A stretch of DNA of 64,000 nucleotides, from the NCBI RefSeq assembly GCF_015223055.1, contig NZ_JADFBX010000001.1, positions 806,001 to 870,000 of the forward strand. Reading direction: 5' to 3'. The stretch comes from Pedobacter sp. MC2016-24. Lineage in GTDB: Bacteria; Bacteroidota; Bacteroidia; Sphingobacteriales; Sphingobacteriaceae. Made by a program: the position numbers and the translations under genes. Under the pieces are notes generated by a model. It was given only the letters and a program-made list of their open reading frames with translations, searched no databases and was not told where the DNA came from. Shown here in pieces: positions 16,366 through 25,479 of this stretch. How positions within the stretch are numbered: position 1 is the first letter of the stretch; each line of letters begins with the position of its first letter.

Positions 16366-17793
16366 ATGTCACAACAAAAAACGGCTTCCATGGGTAAGCT
16401 ATCTCAAATTTTTAACCTTTTAAAACAAGCGCTAAAGGGCGAAGACCTCGACTTTACACAAGGTAGTATGCGCAGAGCAGTGCTGCTGCTAGCCATTCCA
16501 ATGATGCTGGAAATGGCAATGGAATCGGTTTTTGCACTGGTAGATCTTTATTTTGTAGGTCATTTACACAACAGCAGTCATGCCATACAAACCGTTGGTT
16601 TAACAGAATCTGTACTGACGGTGATTTATTCACTGGCCATCGGCATGAGTATGGCCGCCACAGCTGTGGTTGCCAGAAGGGTTGGCGAAAAAGATCCTGC
16701 AGCAGCAGGAAAAGCGGGGATGCAAGCCATTTTTGTGGCTGTAGTATTTAACCTGATCATCAGTGTAGTTGGGGTGATCTTTGCTACAGACATTTTACTC
16801 TTGATGGGTGCATCGGCAGAAACCGCGGCACAAGGAACACCCTTTATGCGCATCATGATGGGCTGCAGTGTCATTATTGTACTGTTATTCCTGATCAACG
16901 GAATTTTCAGAGGTGCCGGTAATGCCGCCATCGCCATGAAAAGCTTGTGGATTGCCAATATCGCGAATATTATTCTTTGTCCGGTGTTGATCAATGGCTT
17001 CGGTCCTATTCCGGCTTTTGGTTTAACAGGCGCAGCCATGGCCACTTCCATTGGTCGTGGGCTTGGTGTATGCTATCAATTGTACCACCTGTTTAATGGA
17101 AAAGGCGTGCTGAAGATTCAGTTGTCTTATTTAAAACCACATTGGGAACAGATCAAAGCTTTACTCAAAATTGCAACGCCAGGTATTTTTCAGTTCGTCA
17201 TCGCTTCCTGCAGCTGGATTTTTCTGGCGCAACTGGTGGCAACTACGGGTGGCGACCACGGGTCGGCCGGATACCAGACCGCATTGCGGCTCATGATGTT
17301 CTTTATGTTGCCGGCCTGGGGCATGAGCAATGCGGCAGCAACACTGGTGGGCCAGAACTTAGGTGCCAAACAAATCGAACGTGCAGAACAGTCGGTCATG
17401 AAAACGGCCAAATACATTGTCATCTATATGCTGTCTGTGATGGTGTTCACTTTCATCGGCGGCAAATTCTTTATTGCATTTTTCACCAATGATGTATTGA
17501 TTCAGCAGGTGGCCCTGAAAGCATTGCAAATTATGAGTGTGGGCTACATTTGCTACGGCATCGGCATGGTACTGATGAGCACCTTTAATGGTGCGGGAGA
17601 TACCTGGACACCCACCTGGATTAACTTCTTCGGTTTCTGGATGTTCCAGATCCCGATGGCTTATGTACTGGCCAAACACTTCAACTTAGGGCCTACCGGT
17701 GTATTTATTGCCATACCGGTAGCCGAAACTGCAATCGCCATTGCGGCCTTCTTATTGTTTAAAAAAGGCAAATGGAAAACAGTTAAAGTTTAA
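16366..17793 (+). CDS. MATE family multidrug efflux transporter
   Basis: The 475-residue integral membrane protein has about twelve transmembrane segments in two homologous halves, starting at MRRAVLLLAIPMMLEMAMES after a 38-residue cytoplasmic lead. Family features include VDLYFVGHL in helix 2, IGMSMAATAVVARRVGEKD, and GAGNAAIAM in helix 5-6. MATE pumps export cationic drugs or metabolites using sodium or proton gradients. Control probably occurs at the leader peptide and hairpins upstream. The last 11 bases overlap the convergent DUF983 gene. Confidence 0.93.
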   Translation: MSQQKTASMGKLSQIFNLLKQALKGEDLDFTQGSMRRAVLLLAIPMMLEMAMESVFALVDLYFVGHLHNSSHAIQTVGLTESVLTVIYSLAIGMSMAATAVVARRVGEKDPAAAGKAGMQAIFVAVVFNLIISVVGVIFATDILLLMGASAETAAQGTPFMRIMMGCSVIIVLLFLINGIFRGAGNAAIAMKSLWIANIANIILCPVLINGFGPIPAFGLTGAAMATSIGRGLGVCYQLYHLFNGKGVLKIQLSYLKPHWEQIKALLKIATPGIFQFVIASCSWIFLAQLVATTGGDHGSAGYQTALRLMMFFMLPAWGMSNAAATLVGQNLGAKQIERAEQSVMKTAKYIVIYMLSVMVFTFIGGKFFIAFFTNDVLIQQVALKALQIMSVGYICYGIGMVLMSTFNGAGDTWTPTWINFFGFWMFQIPMAYVLAKHFNLGPTGVFIAIPVAETAIAIAAFLLFKKGKWKTVKV

Positions 17794-18190
17794 GACTGGA
17801 TTCTTCGGGTTTGGGCATATAACCTAAACCCGGAGTTAACCAATGGAGTAAAATCACCCTGGAGTAACGGTAATTGAAAGGTGCAAATAAAAGCACCCCC
17901 ACCAGAATGATACCGGCATAGAGCCACAGATTATCATATACAAGCGGCAGACCGAGTATATATGCAGCTACGCTGATGCTTACCATTTCGGCTACATTCA
18001 TCGCATAACTCACAAACATGGACACGTAAAAATAGCCTGGTTCGCGTTCAAAACGGAGGTTACAACTCGGGCAATATTCATTGGTACCCTGACCTTTCAG
18101 TGAATATGCTTTTCCGTAAAATATATCGCCTTTGCGACATCTTGGACATTTGCATTCAACAACAGCGCGTAATTTTGAAATTGGTTCCAT
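17783..18190 (-). CDS. DUF983 family membrane protein
   Basis: The 135-residue protein carries two CxxC pairs (CPRCRKGDIFYG near residue 16 and CPSCNLRFE near 40), forming a zinc-ribbon-like head, followed by two transmembrane helices and the GYFYVSMFVSYAMNVAEM segment typical of DUF983. Biochemical role unknown. Its 3' end overlaps the MATE gene tail to tail by 11 bases. Confidence 0.85.
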   Translation of the reverse strand: MEPISKLRAVVECKCPRCRKGDIFYGKAYSLKGQGTNEYCPSCNLRFEREPGYFYVSMFVSYAMNVAEMVSISVAAYILGLPLVYDNLWLYAGIILVGVLLFAPFNYRYSRVILLHWLTPGLGYMPKPEESSLKL

Positions 18191-18285
18191 AGTAGCAGAT
18201 CATTTAAAATGTGTACTACAAAGATAAGGAAGCCTGAGTTTCTAATTTATGATCTGGATCATATTACCATTTTTGGGGCTTTGAC

Positions 18286-18867
18286 TTAGGTTTTGATGAT
18301 TTTACCCCGCAGCAGCCTGAGTTCTTTCTGCGCAGCCAGTTTTTTGACAATACGGATGACAGTCTCCACCCTTAAACCACTCATATCAGCCAGTTGCTGT
18401 CGCGTAACATCCAATACGCCGTCTTTTTCGAGGCTTTTAAACAGGTAGCTGATGAGTGTCCGGACGCGATGTTCGGCCTGTTCATTGGCCAGTTCCTCCA
18501 GCATCATAGATTTGTAAAATAAGCGGTTGCTCATCGTTTTGATCAGTTCCATGTTAAAATCACGGTCTTCATCAATCAATTGATAGAACTGGGTACGATT
18601 TACGGGAATGATTTCGCTGTCCTGGGTCGCAATGGTGTAAGCCAGGTAAGGTTTGTTGACCAGGAGTGCCGGTTCACCAAAATATTGATGGGCTTTGAAA
18701 ATACCCTGGATAAACTCTTTACCATCGTCGTTTACGGTGACCATCCGCACTTCGCCACGCTTAATAAAATATACAGCCCGGGGCGTTGCTCCGGGCTCGT
18801 AAATGACTGCCCCTTTTTTGTATTGCACAATGGGGTAATTGTGATCTATTAAATACTGAATGTTCAT
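18286..18867 (-). CDS. Crp/Fnr family transcription regulator
   Basis: The 193-residue protein has an N-terminal cyclic-nucleotide-binding fold (about 10-120: IYEPGATPRAVYFIKRGEVR, then YFGEPALL) and a C-terminal winged helix-turn-helix (VTRQQLADMSGLRVETVIRIVKKL). There is no N-terminal cysteine cluster, so it is not an oxygen-sensing Fnr. Bacteroidota members of this group rarely bind cAMP; the effector is unknown. It lies 20 bases downstream of ddl on the same strand. Confidence 0.87.
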   Translation of the reverse strand: MNIQYLIDHNYPIVQYKKGAVIYEPGATPRAVYFIKRGEVRMVTVNDDGKEFIQGIFKAHQYFGEPALLVNKPYLAYTIATQDSEIIPVNRTQFYQLIDEDRDFNMELIKTMSNRLFYKSMMLEELANEQAEHRVRTLISYLFKSLEKDGVLDVTRQQLADMSGLRVETVIRIVKKLAAQKELRLLRGKIIKT

Positions 18868-18887
18868 AGGCCAATCGGGTCTGGTCG

Positions 18888-19874
18888 CTAGCCGATGGTT
18901 TCTCTAACCAGTTTGGTATAAAAATCATTGAGTTTCATGCCTGATGCTGCAACTTGCTGGGGAATGAAACTGGTTGCGGTTTGCCCGGGGATGGTATTGA
19001 TTTCAATGAAAAACAAATCGCCTTCATCACCGGTCAGGATGAAGTCCATACGCACCACGCCCCTGCAGTTTAATTTAAGGTAAACAGCTTTGGCAACCTC
19101 TTCTACCCTAAGCTGCGTTTCAGGTCTGATGTTGGCTGGCGTAGTTTCTGTAGCTACACCTGGTGTATATTTTGCTTCAAAATCAAAAAACTCTTTGGCC
19201 GTTTCCACTTCCGTTGCCGGTAAAGCGGTAACTACACCATCCAGTTTAACAATGCCGATGGTAAATTCGCGTCCTGAAATGAATTCTTCAATCAGGATTT
19301 GTGTATCTTCTTTAAAGGCACGGTCTATTGCAGCCTGCAGATCTTCAGCATGTGTCACCTTACTCATGCCGATGCTGCTGCCACCATTATTGGGTTTAAC
19401 AAAATAAGGCAATTTCAGATCGGCCTTAATCTGCTCAATATCATAAGGTACGGTTTTAAAAATCTGGACAGACCTGGCAATGTTCAGGTCAGGAATACCA
19501 TTGACGATGGCCTTGGTATACCCTTTATTCATGGTTACGGCCGAAGTGAGCGCATCACAGGTAGTATAAGGCAAACCAAGCATATCGAAATAACCTTGCA
19601 GCTTCCCATCTTCACCGGGAGCGCCATGAATGGCTATAAAGACCCCGTCAAAGGTGATTTTTTTTCCTTTAATGTTTAGAGAGAAGTCGTTGCGGTCTAC
19701 CTCAATTTTCACAGAATCTTCAGGTTCGTAATACCATCCCTGCTGACTGAGCATAATTTTATATACCTCAAATTTATCCGGATCCAGATTCTGGGCAATT
19801 GTAGCCGCACTTTTAACGGATACAACCCACTCGCCAGTGGTGCCACCTGTAAGTAAAGCAAGTGTTTTTTTCAT
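18888..19874 (-). CDS. ddl: D-alanine--D-alanine ligase
   Basis: The 328-residue ATP-grasp enzyme makes the D-Ala-D-Ala dipeptide of peptidoglycan. Seen are LLTGGTTGEWVVSVKSA at the N-terminus, HGAPGEDGKLQGYFDMLGLP near 85, FVKPNNGGSSIGMSKV near 163, EEFISGREFTIGI and the metal-binding FIEINTIPGQTATSF near 295. It is divergent from the PASTA-protein gene, and the shared 150-base gap holds both promoters. Confidence 0.95.
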   Translation of the reverse strand: MKKTLALLTGGTTGEWVVSVKSAATIAQNLDPDKFEVYKIMLSQQGWYYEPEDSVKIEVDRNDFSLNIKGKKITFDGVFIAIHGAPGEDGKLQGYFDMLGLPYTTCDALTSAVTMNKGYTKAIVNGIPDLNIARSVQIFKTVPYDIEQIKADLKLPYFVKPNNGGSSIGMSKVTHAEDLQAAIDRAFKEDTQILIEEFISGREFTIGIVKLDGVVTALPATEVETAKEFFDFEAKYTPGVATETTPANIRPETQLRVEEVAKAVYLKLNCRGVVRMDFILTGDEGDLFFIEINTIPGQTATSFIPQQVAASGMKLNDFYTKLVRETIG

Positions 19875-19985
19875 TGGTATTTAGTTTATCTTTTAATGGA
19901 TACAGGTAACGTGTTAGTTATGGCTACAAATATAAATTAGTTGGTGCAGATGTCATTTTAATTCCAATAAAATATTTTTTTAGCC

Positions 19986-19993
19986 TAAATTTG
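19986..19993 (+). promoter_or_regulatory. -7 element of the PASTA-mltG operon
   Basis: TAAATTTG matches TAnnTTTG exactly and lies 32 bases before the start codon at 20026. No convincing -33 element is visible in the AT-rich stretch upstream. Confidence 0.5.
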
Positions 19994-20025
19994 GCCTTTA
20001 TACCTTTAATGAGATACAAACAAAC

Positions 20026-20793
20026 ATGGGCAAATTTATAAGCTATCTAAAGACAACATCATTCAGGAACAATTTCATTGCCGCGATACTCACTGTGGTT
20101 GTCATTTTATTGATTGCTTTCTTTAGTTTAAGGTATTACACCAAACATGGACAAGGCTTAAGTGTGCCTGCCTTAAAGGGCCTGGCTTTTACACAAGCTG
20201 TAAGCAAACTGGAAGCACTCGGCCTACGTTATGAAGTAGATTCGGTATATGTGATGGATTCGCCTCCGGGTATTGTGATTGACCAGGATCCGGATCCCAA
20301 CACTTTTGTAAAAGACAATCGTACGATATACCTGACCATCAACTCTGGTCTGGCACCAAATGTAAAGTTCCCGGATATCCTGGATAAGCCATTGAAACAG
20401 GCCTTGGGGATGCTTGAAAATTTTGGCCTGAAACTTGGGGATACAACCTATAAAGCAGATGTGAGCAGGGACGTAGTTTTGGGAACCTCTTTCGGTGGAC
20501 AAGAAATCAGGGTTGGCGAAACCTTACCAAAAGGATCAAGAATTGACCTGGTACTGGGCGACGGACGAGGCAATGAGCTGGTTGACATTCCGGAGCTTGT
20601 TGGATTAACCAAGGATGAAGCTTTGTTTGCACTTAGAAACGGAACCACTTTGAACATTGGAATCATCAGTTATGAAGGTACGATCACGGATTCTGCAACG
20701 GCAGTGGTGATCAGACAAACCCCGGCAGTGACGGATTCTTTAACACAGGTAAAAATGGGTACCCCGGTTAACATTACGCTTTCAAATAAATAA
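20026..20793 (+). CDS. PASTA-domain membrane protein without kinase
   Basis: The 255-residue protein has a short cytoplasmic start, one transmembrane helix (about 17-37) and three PASTA repeats outside the membrane (from LSVPALKGLAFTQAVSKLEA; VKFPDILDKPLKQALGMLEN; LVDIPELVGLTKDEALFAL). PASTA modules bind peptidoglycan fragments in penicillin-binding proteins and Ser/Thr kinases, but this one has no enzymatic domain. Its place between ddl and mltG points to cell-wall work. Confidence 0.87.
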   Translation: MGKFISYLKTTSFRNNFIAAILTVVVILLIAFFSLRYYTKHGQGLSVPALKGLAFTQAVSKLEALGLRYEVDSVYVMDSPPGIVIDQDPDPNTFVKDNRTIYLTINSGLAPNVKFPDILDKPLKQALGMLENFGLKLGDTTYKADVSRDVVLGTSFGGQEIRVGETLPKGSRIDLVLGDGRGNELVDIPELVGLTKDEALFALRNGTTLNIGIISYEGTITDSATAVVIRQTPAVTDSLTQVKMGTPVNITLSNK

Positions 20794-20816
20794 CAGATTA
20801 TTACTTTATTGTATAT

Positions 20817-21863
20817 ATGACAAACGAAAAGAAAACATCTAAAGGCAAGATTATTCTGGCCCTGGTATTGGCAGTTTTAGTGGTTGGTGCTTACTTTGGA
20901 TTTCAGTTTTACAAGGTTTATTTTGCGCCCAATACCACAGGTAAAGCAAAATACATTTATGTCAGAACCGGTTATAAACTGGATGATCTATTGCAGGAAC
21001 TGCGGTTAAAAGATGTTTTGACCAATATCGGAACCTTTAAGGAGGCCTCTGCAAAAATGGGATTGTATGCGGCGTTAAAACCTGGCCGCTATAAACTTTT
21101 GAAGGGTATGAACAACCGCAGCATCATCAATATGCTGAAATCGGGGAACCAGGATCCGGTAAAACTTAAGTTCCAGAACCTTCGTAAGAAAGAAAATTTT
21201 GCTGGCTTTTTAGGTAAAAATATGGAAGCAGATTCATTGACTTTCATCAATCTGCTGGATTCTGCAGCATTGATTGAAAAATATGGCTTCAATAAAGACA
21301 ACAGCTATGTGATGTTTATTCCGAATACTTATGAGCTGTACTGGAACATTACACCGATCGCATTTTTTGAAAGAATGCATAGCGAATATGATAAGTTCTG
21401 GGATGCATCGCGCAAGCAAAAAGCAGCAGCCTTGAATTTAACCCCTATCCAGGTTTCCATTTTGGCCTCTATTGTAGATGCCGAAGCTTTGTACGATAAA
21501 GAAATGCCTACCATTGCAGGTTTGTACCTCAACCGTTTAAATAAAGGCATTTTGCTGCAGGCAGATCCGACTGTGATTTTTGCAAACGATGATTTTACAG
21601 TGAAAAGGGTAACAAACGCCTTACTTCAGGTTCAATCTAAATACAATACATATAAGTATGTAGGTCTGCCTCCCGGGCCAATCATGATGCCAAGTATCAA
21701 TGCCATTGATGCGGTGCTGAACCGGGAGAAAAACGATTACATTTACATGTGCGCCAAAGAAGATTTTTCAGGTTATCACAATTTTGCAGTCACGGTTCAG
21801 GAACATGAAAGGAATGCAAAAAAATACAGGGATGCTTTAAACAAGCGTAATATTTTCAAATAA
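20817..21863 (+). CDS. mltG: Endolytic transglycosylase MltG (YceG-like)
   Basis: The 348-residue protein has an N-terminal transmembrane helix (about 10-28) and a YceG domain with NTYELYWNITP near 165, the catalytic region ILASIVDAEALYDKEMPTIAG near 215, LYLNRLNKGILLQADPTVIF and YVGLPPGPIMMPS. MltG cuts nascent glycan strands at the inner membrane. The usual IVEKE catalytic motif reads IVDAE here, retaining the second acidic residue. It follows the PASTA gene and its stop is directly adjacent to the next start. Confidence 0.93.
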   Translation: MTNEKKTSKGKIILALVLAVLVVGAYFGFQFYKVYFAPNTTGKAKYIYVRTGYKLDDLLQELRLKDVLTNIGTFKEASAKMGLYAALKPGRYKLLKGMNNRSIINMLKSGNQDPVKLKFQNLRKKENFAGFLGKNMEADSLTFINLLDSAALIEKYGFNKDNSYVMFIPNTYELYWNITPIAFFERMHSEYDKFWDASRKQKAAALNLTPIQVSILASIVDAEALYDKEMPTIAGLYLNRLNKGILLQADPTVIFANDDFTVKRVTNALLQVQSKYNTYKYVGLPPGPIMMPSINAIDAVLNREKNDYIYMCAKEDFSGYHNFAVTVQEHERNAKKYRDALNKRNIFK

Positions 21864-22271
21864 ATGTATATACACAGCACTAAAGTAAGGGTCAGATACG
21901 GCGAAACGGATCAGATGGGTTATGTTTACTACGGTAATTACGCCGAGTATTATGAGGTTGCGCGTGTAGAAATGCTACGCAGTCTGGGTATGGATTATGC
22001 ATCAATGGAAAGAACCGGGGTGATGATGCCCGTGTTGGAGCTGAACTGTAAGTATATTAAACCAGCGTTGTACGACCAGGAAATTACGATTAAAACAACG
22101 GTAGCAGAACTTCCGGGGGTACGCATCTATTTTAAATACGAACTATTTAACGAAGCTGAGGAACTGATTAATATTGGCGCTACGACCCTTGTTTTTGTGG
22201 ATATGGTTAAAAATAAACCTTGCCTTCCTCCAGAAGATTTTATGGAAAAAATGCGGGGATTTTTTGACTAA
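21864..22271 (+). CDS. Acyl-CoA thioesterase, YbgC type
   Basis: The 135-residue hotdog-fold protein has the YbgC signature RYGETDQMGYVYYGNYAEYYE with the catalytic Asp, then EVARVEMLRSLG. YbgC-like enzymes hydrolyse short or medium acyl-CoAs. The ATG begins at the base right after the mltG stop codon, so translation is likely coupled, and the YihY gene follows 9 bases later. Confidence 0.88.
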   Translation: MYIHSTKVRVRYGETDQMGYVYYGNYAEYYEVARVEMLRSLGMDYASMERTGVMMPVLELNCKYIKPALYDQEITIKTTVAELPGVRIYFKYELFNEAEELINIGATTLVFVDMVKNKPCLPPEDFMEKMRGFFD

Positions 22272-22280
22272 ATTTGATCA

Positions 22281-23264
22281 ATGGAGTGGGTACATCAACA
22301 GCTGTTAAAAATCAGGATTTACGCTTTGTTCATTGAATGGACAAAAGTTTGTGTACTTCCCGGCTTTAGTCCCCTCCCACTTTATACTGTTGCCAGTTTC
22401 TTTTTTAAAGAAATTGGAAAGGATTCTTTGGTCAACAAAGCCTCTTCACTGGCCTATAATTTTATGCTTGCCCTATTCCCGGCAATTATCTTTTTGTTTA
22501 CGCTGATTCCTTTTATTCCAAAAAGAATTGGTTTTCAGAAGCAATTGATGGACTTTATTGTATTGATTTTGCCTGCGGATGCTTACAGAGCTTTTGAAGC
22601 CACCTTGAACGAAATTGTGAATAAGCAAAACGGAGGTTTATTGTCTTTCGGTTTTATCTTGTCCTTGTTTTTTGCGACAAACGGTGTCCACAGCTTAATG
22701 ATGGCCTTTAACAAGTCGTCTTTACTGATTGAAACACGAAGCTGGGTTAAGCAGCGTTTGATGGCCATTGTACTCACGATCATCATTGCATTGTCCGTAA
22801 TCATCTGCATTGTAGCCATGACGGTTGGTGAATTTGCCTTAAAATATATAGATAGTGAGCTGGACATCAAGGGCAATTTAATTGCTTACCTGATCCAGCT
22901 GACCAGGTGGTCTTTATTGGGAATTTTATACTTTGTGACCATTTCAATTTTATACCGCTATGGCCCGGCGCATTCCAAAAAGTGGAAGTTTTTTAGTGCA
23001 GGTTCCTGGCTGGCTACCATCCTGGCCTTTTTGACCATCTGGGGATTTTCCTTTTACATCAATAATTTCAGTTCTTACAATAAAGTGTATGGTTCCATCA
23101 GTGTGTTGATTGTGCTGATGATCTGGCTGTATTTGAACTCATTGATCCTGTTGATTGGTTTTGAATTGAACGCCAGCGTAGACCTTTCTAAACGCAGCAT
23201 TAAAATCATCAAAACGAATTTCAATTTGTTTAAAAAGCAAAGTCAGCACGAGGAAGATCATTAA
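22281..23264 (+). CDS. YihY/BrkB family inner-membrane protein
   Basis: The 327-residue protein has six transmembrane helices. Family landmarks are DSLVNKASSLAYNFMLALFP near residue 50, LSFGFILSLFFATNGVHSLM near 115, and YGSISVLIVLMIWLYLNSLILLIGFELN (quoted in part) near 270. The family was once called ribonuclease BN, which is not supported; its true function is uncertain and transport or envelope roles have been proposed. It ends the mltG operon. Confidence 0.9.
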   Translation: MEWVHQQLLKIRIYALFIEWTKVCVLPGFSPLPLYTVASFFFKEIGKDSLVNKASSLAYNFMLALFPAIIFLFTLIPFIPKRIGFQKQLMDFIVLILPADAYRAFEATLNEIVNKQNGGLLSFGFILSLFFATNGVHSLMMAFNKSSLLIETRSWVKQRLMAIVLTIIIALSVIICIVAMTVGEFALKYIDSELDIKGNLIAYLIQLTRWSLLGILYFVTISILYRYGPAHSKKWKFFSAGSWLATILAFLTIWGFSFYINNFSSYNKVYGSISVLIVLMIWLYLNSLILLIGFELNASVDLSKRSIKIIKTNFNLFKKQSQHEEDH

Positions 23265-23294
23265 AAATCAAATGGCTGTGAAATCTATTCATCC

Positions 23295-24047
23295 ATGGAA
23301 GATATTGCGTATAAAATAATCAAACCCGAACCTGAACTGTCCGATTATATAGAGAGTTTTTGGATGATCGCCAATCTTTCAGCAGAAAGCAAGGAAATTG
23401 TTGTTTTGCCCAATGCGACCATAGACCTATCCCTCTCTAACGCTTCATCAGAGCCTTTTCACATCATGCTGATGGGACTTGAAAATGAAGCCAGCCAGAC
23501 CTCGCTTAGTCCCAACATGAAGATTTTTGCCATCAGCTTTAAGTTACCGGCTATTGAGTATCTATTCAAAACGAGTATTGCTGATCTGGTGAACCAGGTC
23601 AGGCCACTCCCGGCCGACTTTTGGGGATTCAATTCTGATGACCTGCAAAACTTTGATGATTTTCATGTTAAAGCTTCCAACAAAATCAAAACGCTGATCA
23701 GAGAAAAAATGGACGCTCGGAAAAGGAAACTGTTTGAACTTATTTACGCTTCCAATGGCGCTTTGACGGTTAAAGAGCTATCGGATAAGGTTTACTGGAG
23801 CAGCAGACAGATCAACCGGTATTTCAACCAGCAATTCGGCATTTCATTGAAGCTTTATTGTAATTTATTGAGATTCAGCGCTTCTTTTCAACAGCTTAAT
23901 GAAGGAAAACTTTACCCGGAGCAGAACTATACCGACCAGGCGCATTTTATCCGGGAGATCAAAAAATTCTCAGGCGTAGTTCCTGGTGAATTGGCTAAAA
24001 ATAAAAACGACCGATTTATACAATTATCGGCATTGAAGAAGCAATAG
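23295..24047 (+). CDS. AraC family transcription regulator
   Basis: The 250-residue protein has an N-terminal DUF6597-like sensing part (LSDYIESFWMIANL; VVLPNATIDLSLSN) and a C-terminal AraC helix-turn-helix pair (LTVKELSDKVYWSSRQINRYF near 160, then a second degenerate motif ending FSGVVPGELAK). The regulator precedes the Tet(X)-like gene by 15 bases and likely controls it. Inducer unknown. Confidence 0.88.
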   Translation: MEDIAYKIIKPEPELSDYIESFWMIANLSAESKEIVVLPNATIDLSLSNASSEPFHIMLMGLENEASQTSLSPNMKIFAISFKLPAIEYLFKTSIADLVNQVRPLPADFWGFNSDDLQNFDDFHVKASNKIKTLIREKMDARKRKLFELIYASNGALTVKELSDKVYWSSRQINRYFNQQFGISLKLYCNLLRFSASFQQLNEGKLYPEQNYTDQAHFIREIKKFSGVVPGELAKNKNDRFIQLSALKKQ

Positions 24048-24050
24048 TTT

Positions 24051-24081
24051 TGCTCATGTTAAATGATATTCAACATGAGCA
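24051..24081. promoter_or_regulatory. 10-bp inverted repeat across the monooxygenase start
   Basis: TGCTCATGTT and AACATGAGCA are perfect inverted copies separated by 11 bases. The first possible ATG (24063) is in the loop, and the second (24075) is in the right arm. It may act as an operator for the AraC regulator or as an RNA hairpin that limits translation. Confidence 0.6.
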
Positions 24082-25241
24082 TTCAAAATTTAAAAATAGC
24101 AATTGTTGGTGGTGGTCCCGGGGGGCTTACACTGGCCAGACTGCTGCAAATGAACGGTGCAGCAGTACAAGTATATGAACGCGACCTGGACAAACATGCC
24201 AGGGTGCAGGGAGCCACGCTCGATCTGCATACCGATTCCGGATTGAAAGCACTGGAAAAGGCTGGTTTAATGGATGCCTTTAGGGCCAATTACCGGCCTG
24301 GTGCAGATAAAACACGTATTGTTGACCAGGATGCGCAGATTTTTCTGGATGACCATGCCGTGCAGCAGGAAGAAGAGGCCTTTGGCGATCTTTACTTTCG
24401 TCCGGAAATAGACCGTGGCCCATTGCGCAAAATGCTGTTGGATTCGCTGGATCCGGACACTGTAATTTGGAACAGCCATTTTAAATCCATGCAGCAAAAG
24501 GGTGATGGCTGGGAGCTGACATTTCAAAACGGCAGCTCAGCTGTGGCTGACCTGGTGATTGCAGCCGACGGTGCAAATTCAAAAATCAGGCCTTTGATTA
24601 CTTCTATTCGTCCATTTTACTCCGGCGTTACCGCGCTTGAAGGTAGTGTATATGATGCGGAGCAACGCGTCCCACGCATTTATGACTTGTTAAAAGGTGG
24701 TAAAATATTTGCTTTGGGTAATGGACAAACGATCATCGTGAGTTCAAAAGGCGATGGCAGCTTGGCTTTTTATGCCGGCTTCCGGGCAGCAGAAAACTGG
24801 ACAAACCTGAGTGGAATTGATTTTGCAGATCCGGCAAGTGTACTGAATTGGTTTAAGCAGGAATTTGAAACATGGGACAGCATCTGGCAGGACTTGTTTA
24901 CCTATGCAAGTGGCGCGCTCATCCCAAGACCTTTGTATTGTATGCCACTGGATCAGCAGTGGGATGCCCAGCCAAATTTAACCATGTTGGGTGATGCCGC
25001 GCATTTAATGCCTCCTTATGCAGGTGAAGGTGTAAACATGGCCATGTTAGATGCACTTGAATTGTCTGAACATCTTCTGGATGATGGATTTAAAGACCTG
25101 CAATCGGCCATTGCCAGTTTTGAAAGCAAGATGCTGGAAAGAACGGCTCAAGTTGCCGGGGAATCACTTGACAACACTTTATGGATGCATGAAAATGGGG
25201 CGCTGGCGAAAATGATGGCGATGTTTGAACAGCCGCAGTAA
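24063..25241 (+). CDS. FAD-dependent monooxygenase, Tet(X)-like
   Basis: The 392-residue flavoprotein has the GGGPGGLTLARLLQMNG dinucleotide motif at residue 16, a GATLDLHTDSGLKALEKAGL block resembling Tet(X), the DG segment VIAADGANSKIRP near 160, and the FAD-ribityl motif GDAAHLMPPYAGEGVNMAML near 310. Tet(X) hydroxylates tetracyclines, but close relatives act on other aromatics, so resistance is not proven. Two ATG codons, at 24063 and 24075, could start it; both are embedded in an inverted repeat. It follows the AraC gene closely. Confidence 0.88.
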   Translation: MIFNMSIQNLKIAIVGGGPGGLTLARLLQMNGAAVQVYERDLDKHARVQGATLDLHTDSGLKALEKAGLMDAFRANYRPGADKTRIVDQDAQIFLDDHAVQQEEEAFGDLYFRPEIDRGPLRKMLLDSLDPDTVIWNSHFKSMQQKGDGWELTFQNGSSAVADLVIAADGANSKIRPLITSIRPFYSGVTALEGSVYDAEQRVPRIYDLLKGGKIFALGNGQTIIVSSKGDGSLAFYAGFRAAENWTNLSGIDFADPASVLNWFKQEFETWDSIWQDLFTYASGALIPRPLYCMPLDQQWDAQPNLTMLGDAAHLMPPYAGEGVNMAMLDALELSEHLLDDGFKDLQSAIASFESKMLERTAQVAGESLDNTLWMHENGALAKMMAMFEQPQ

Positions 25242-25443
25242 AAGTTAAAAAGCGCAAGTTTTGGGTTTGGGCAACCTTAGTTATCCAGTAGTTTTGCTGT
25301 TATTTGATGGAAGATATTGGGAAAATGGATAAAAAACAAGGCCATGTGTAAAAAAATATAAGCCGTAAAAACCTGATTATAAAATCATTAAAATGAATAC
25401 AGGAAGGCAATGTTAAATTAATATAAAAATAAGTTAATCTAAA

Positions 25444-25474
25444 TTTGCAAAATCGAATGGTATTCGTACTTTTG
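25444..25474 (+). promoter_or_regulatory. Promoter of tRNA-Ser
   Basis: TTTG (25444-25447), 19 bases, then TACTTTTG (25467-25474): an exact match to the Bacteroidota consensus, ending six bases before the tRNA. Confidence 0.9.
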
Positions 25475-25479
25475 CCCCC

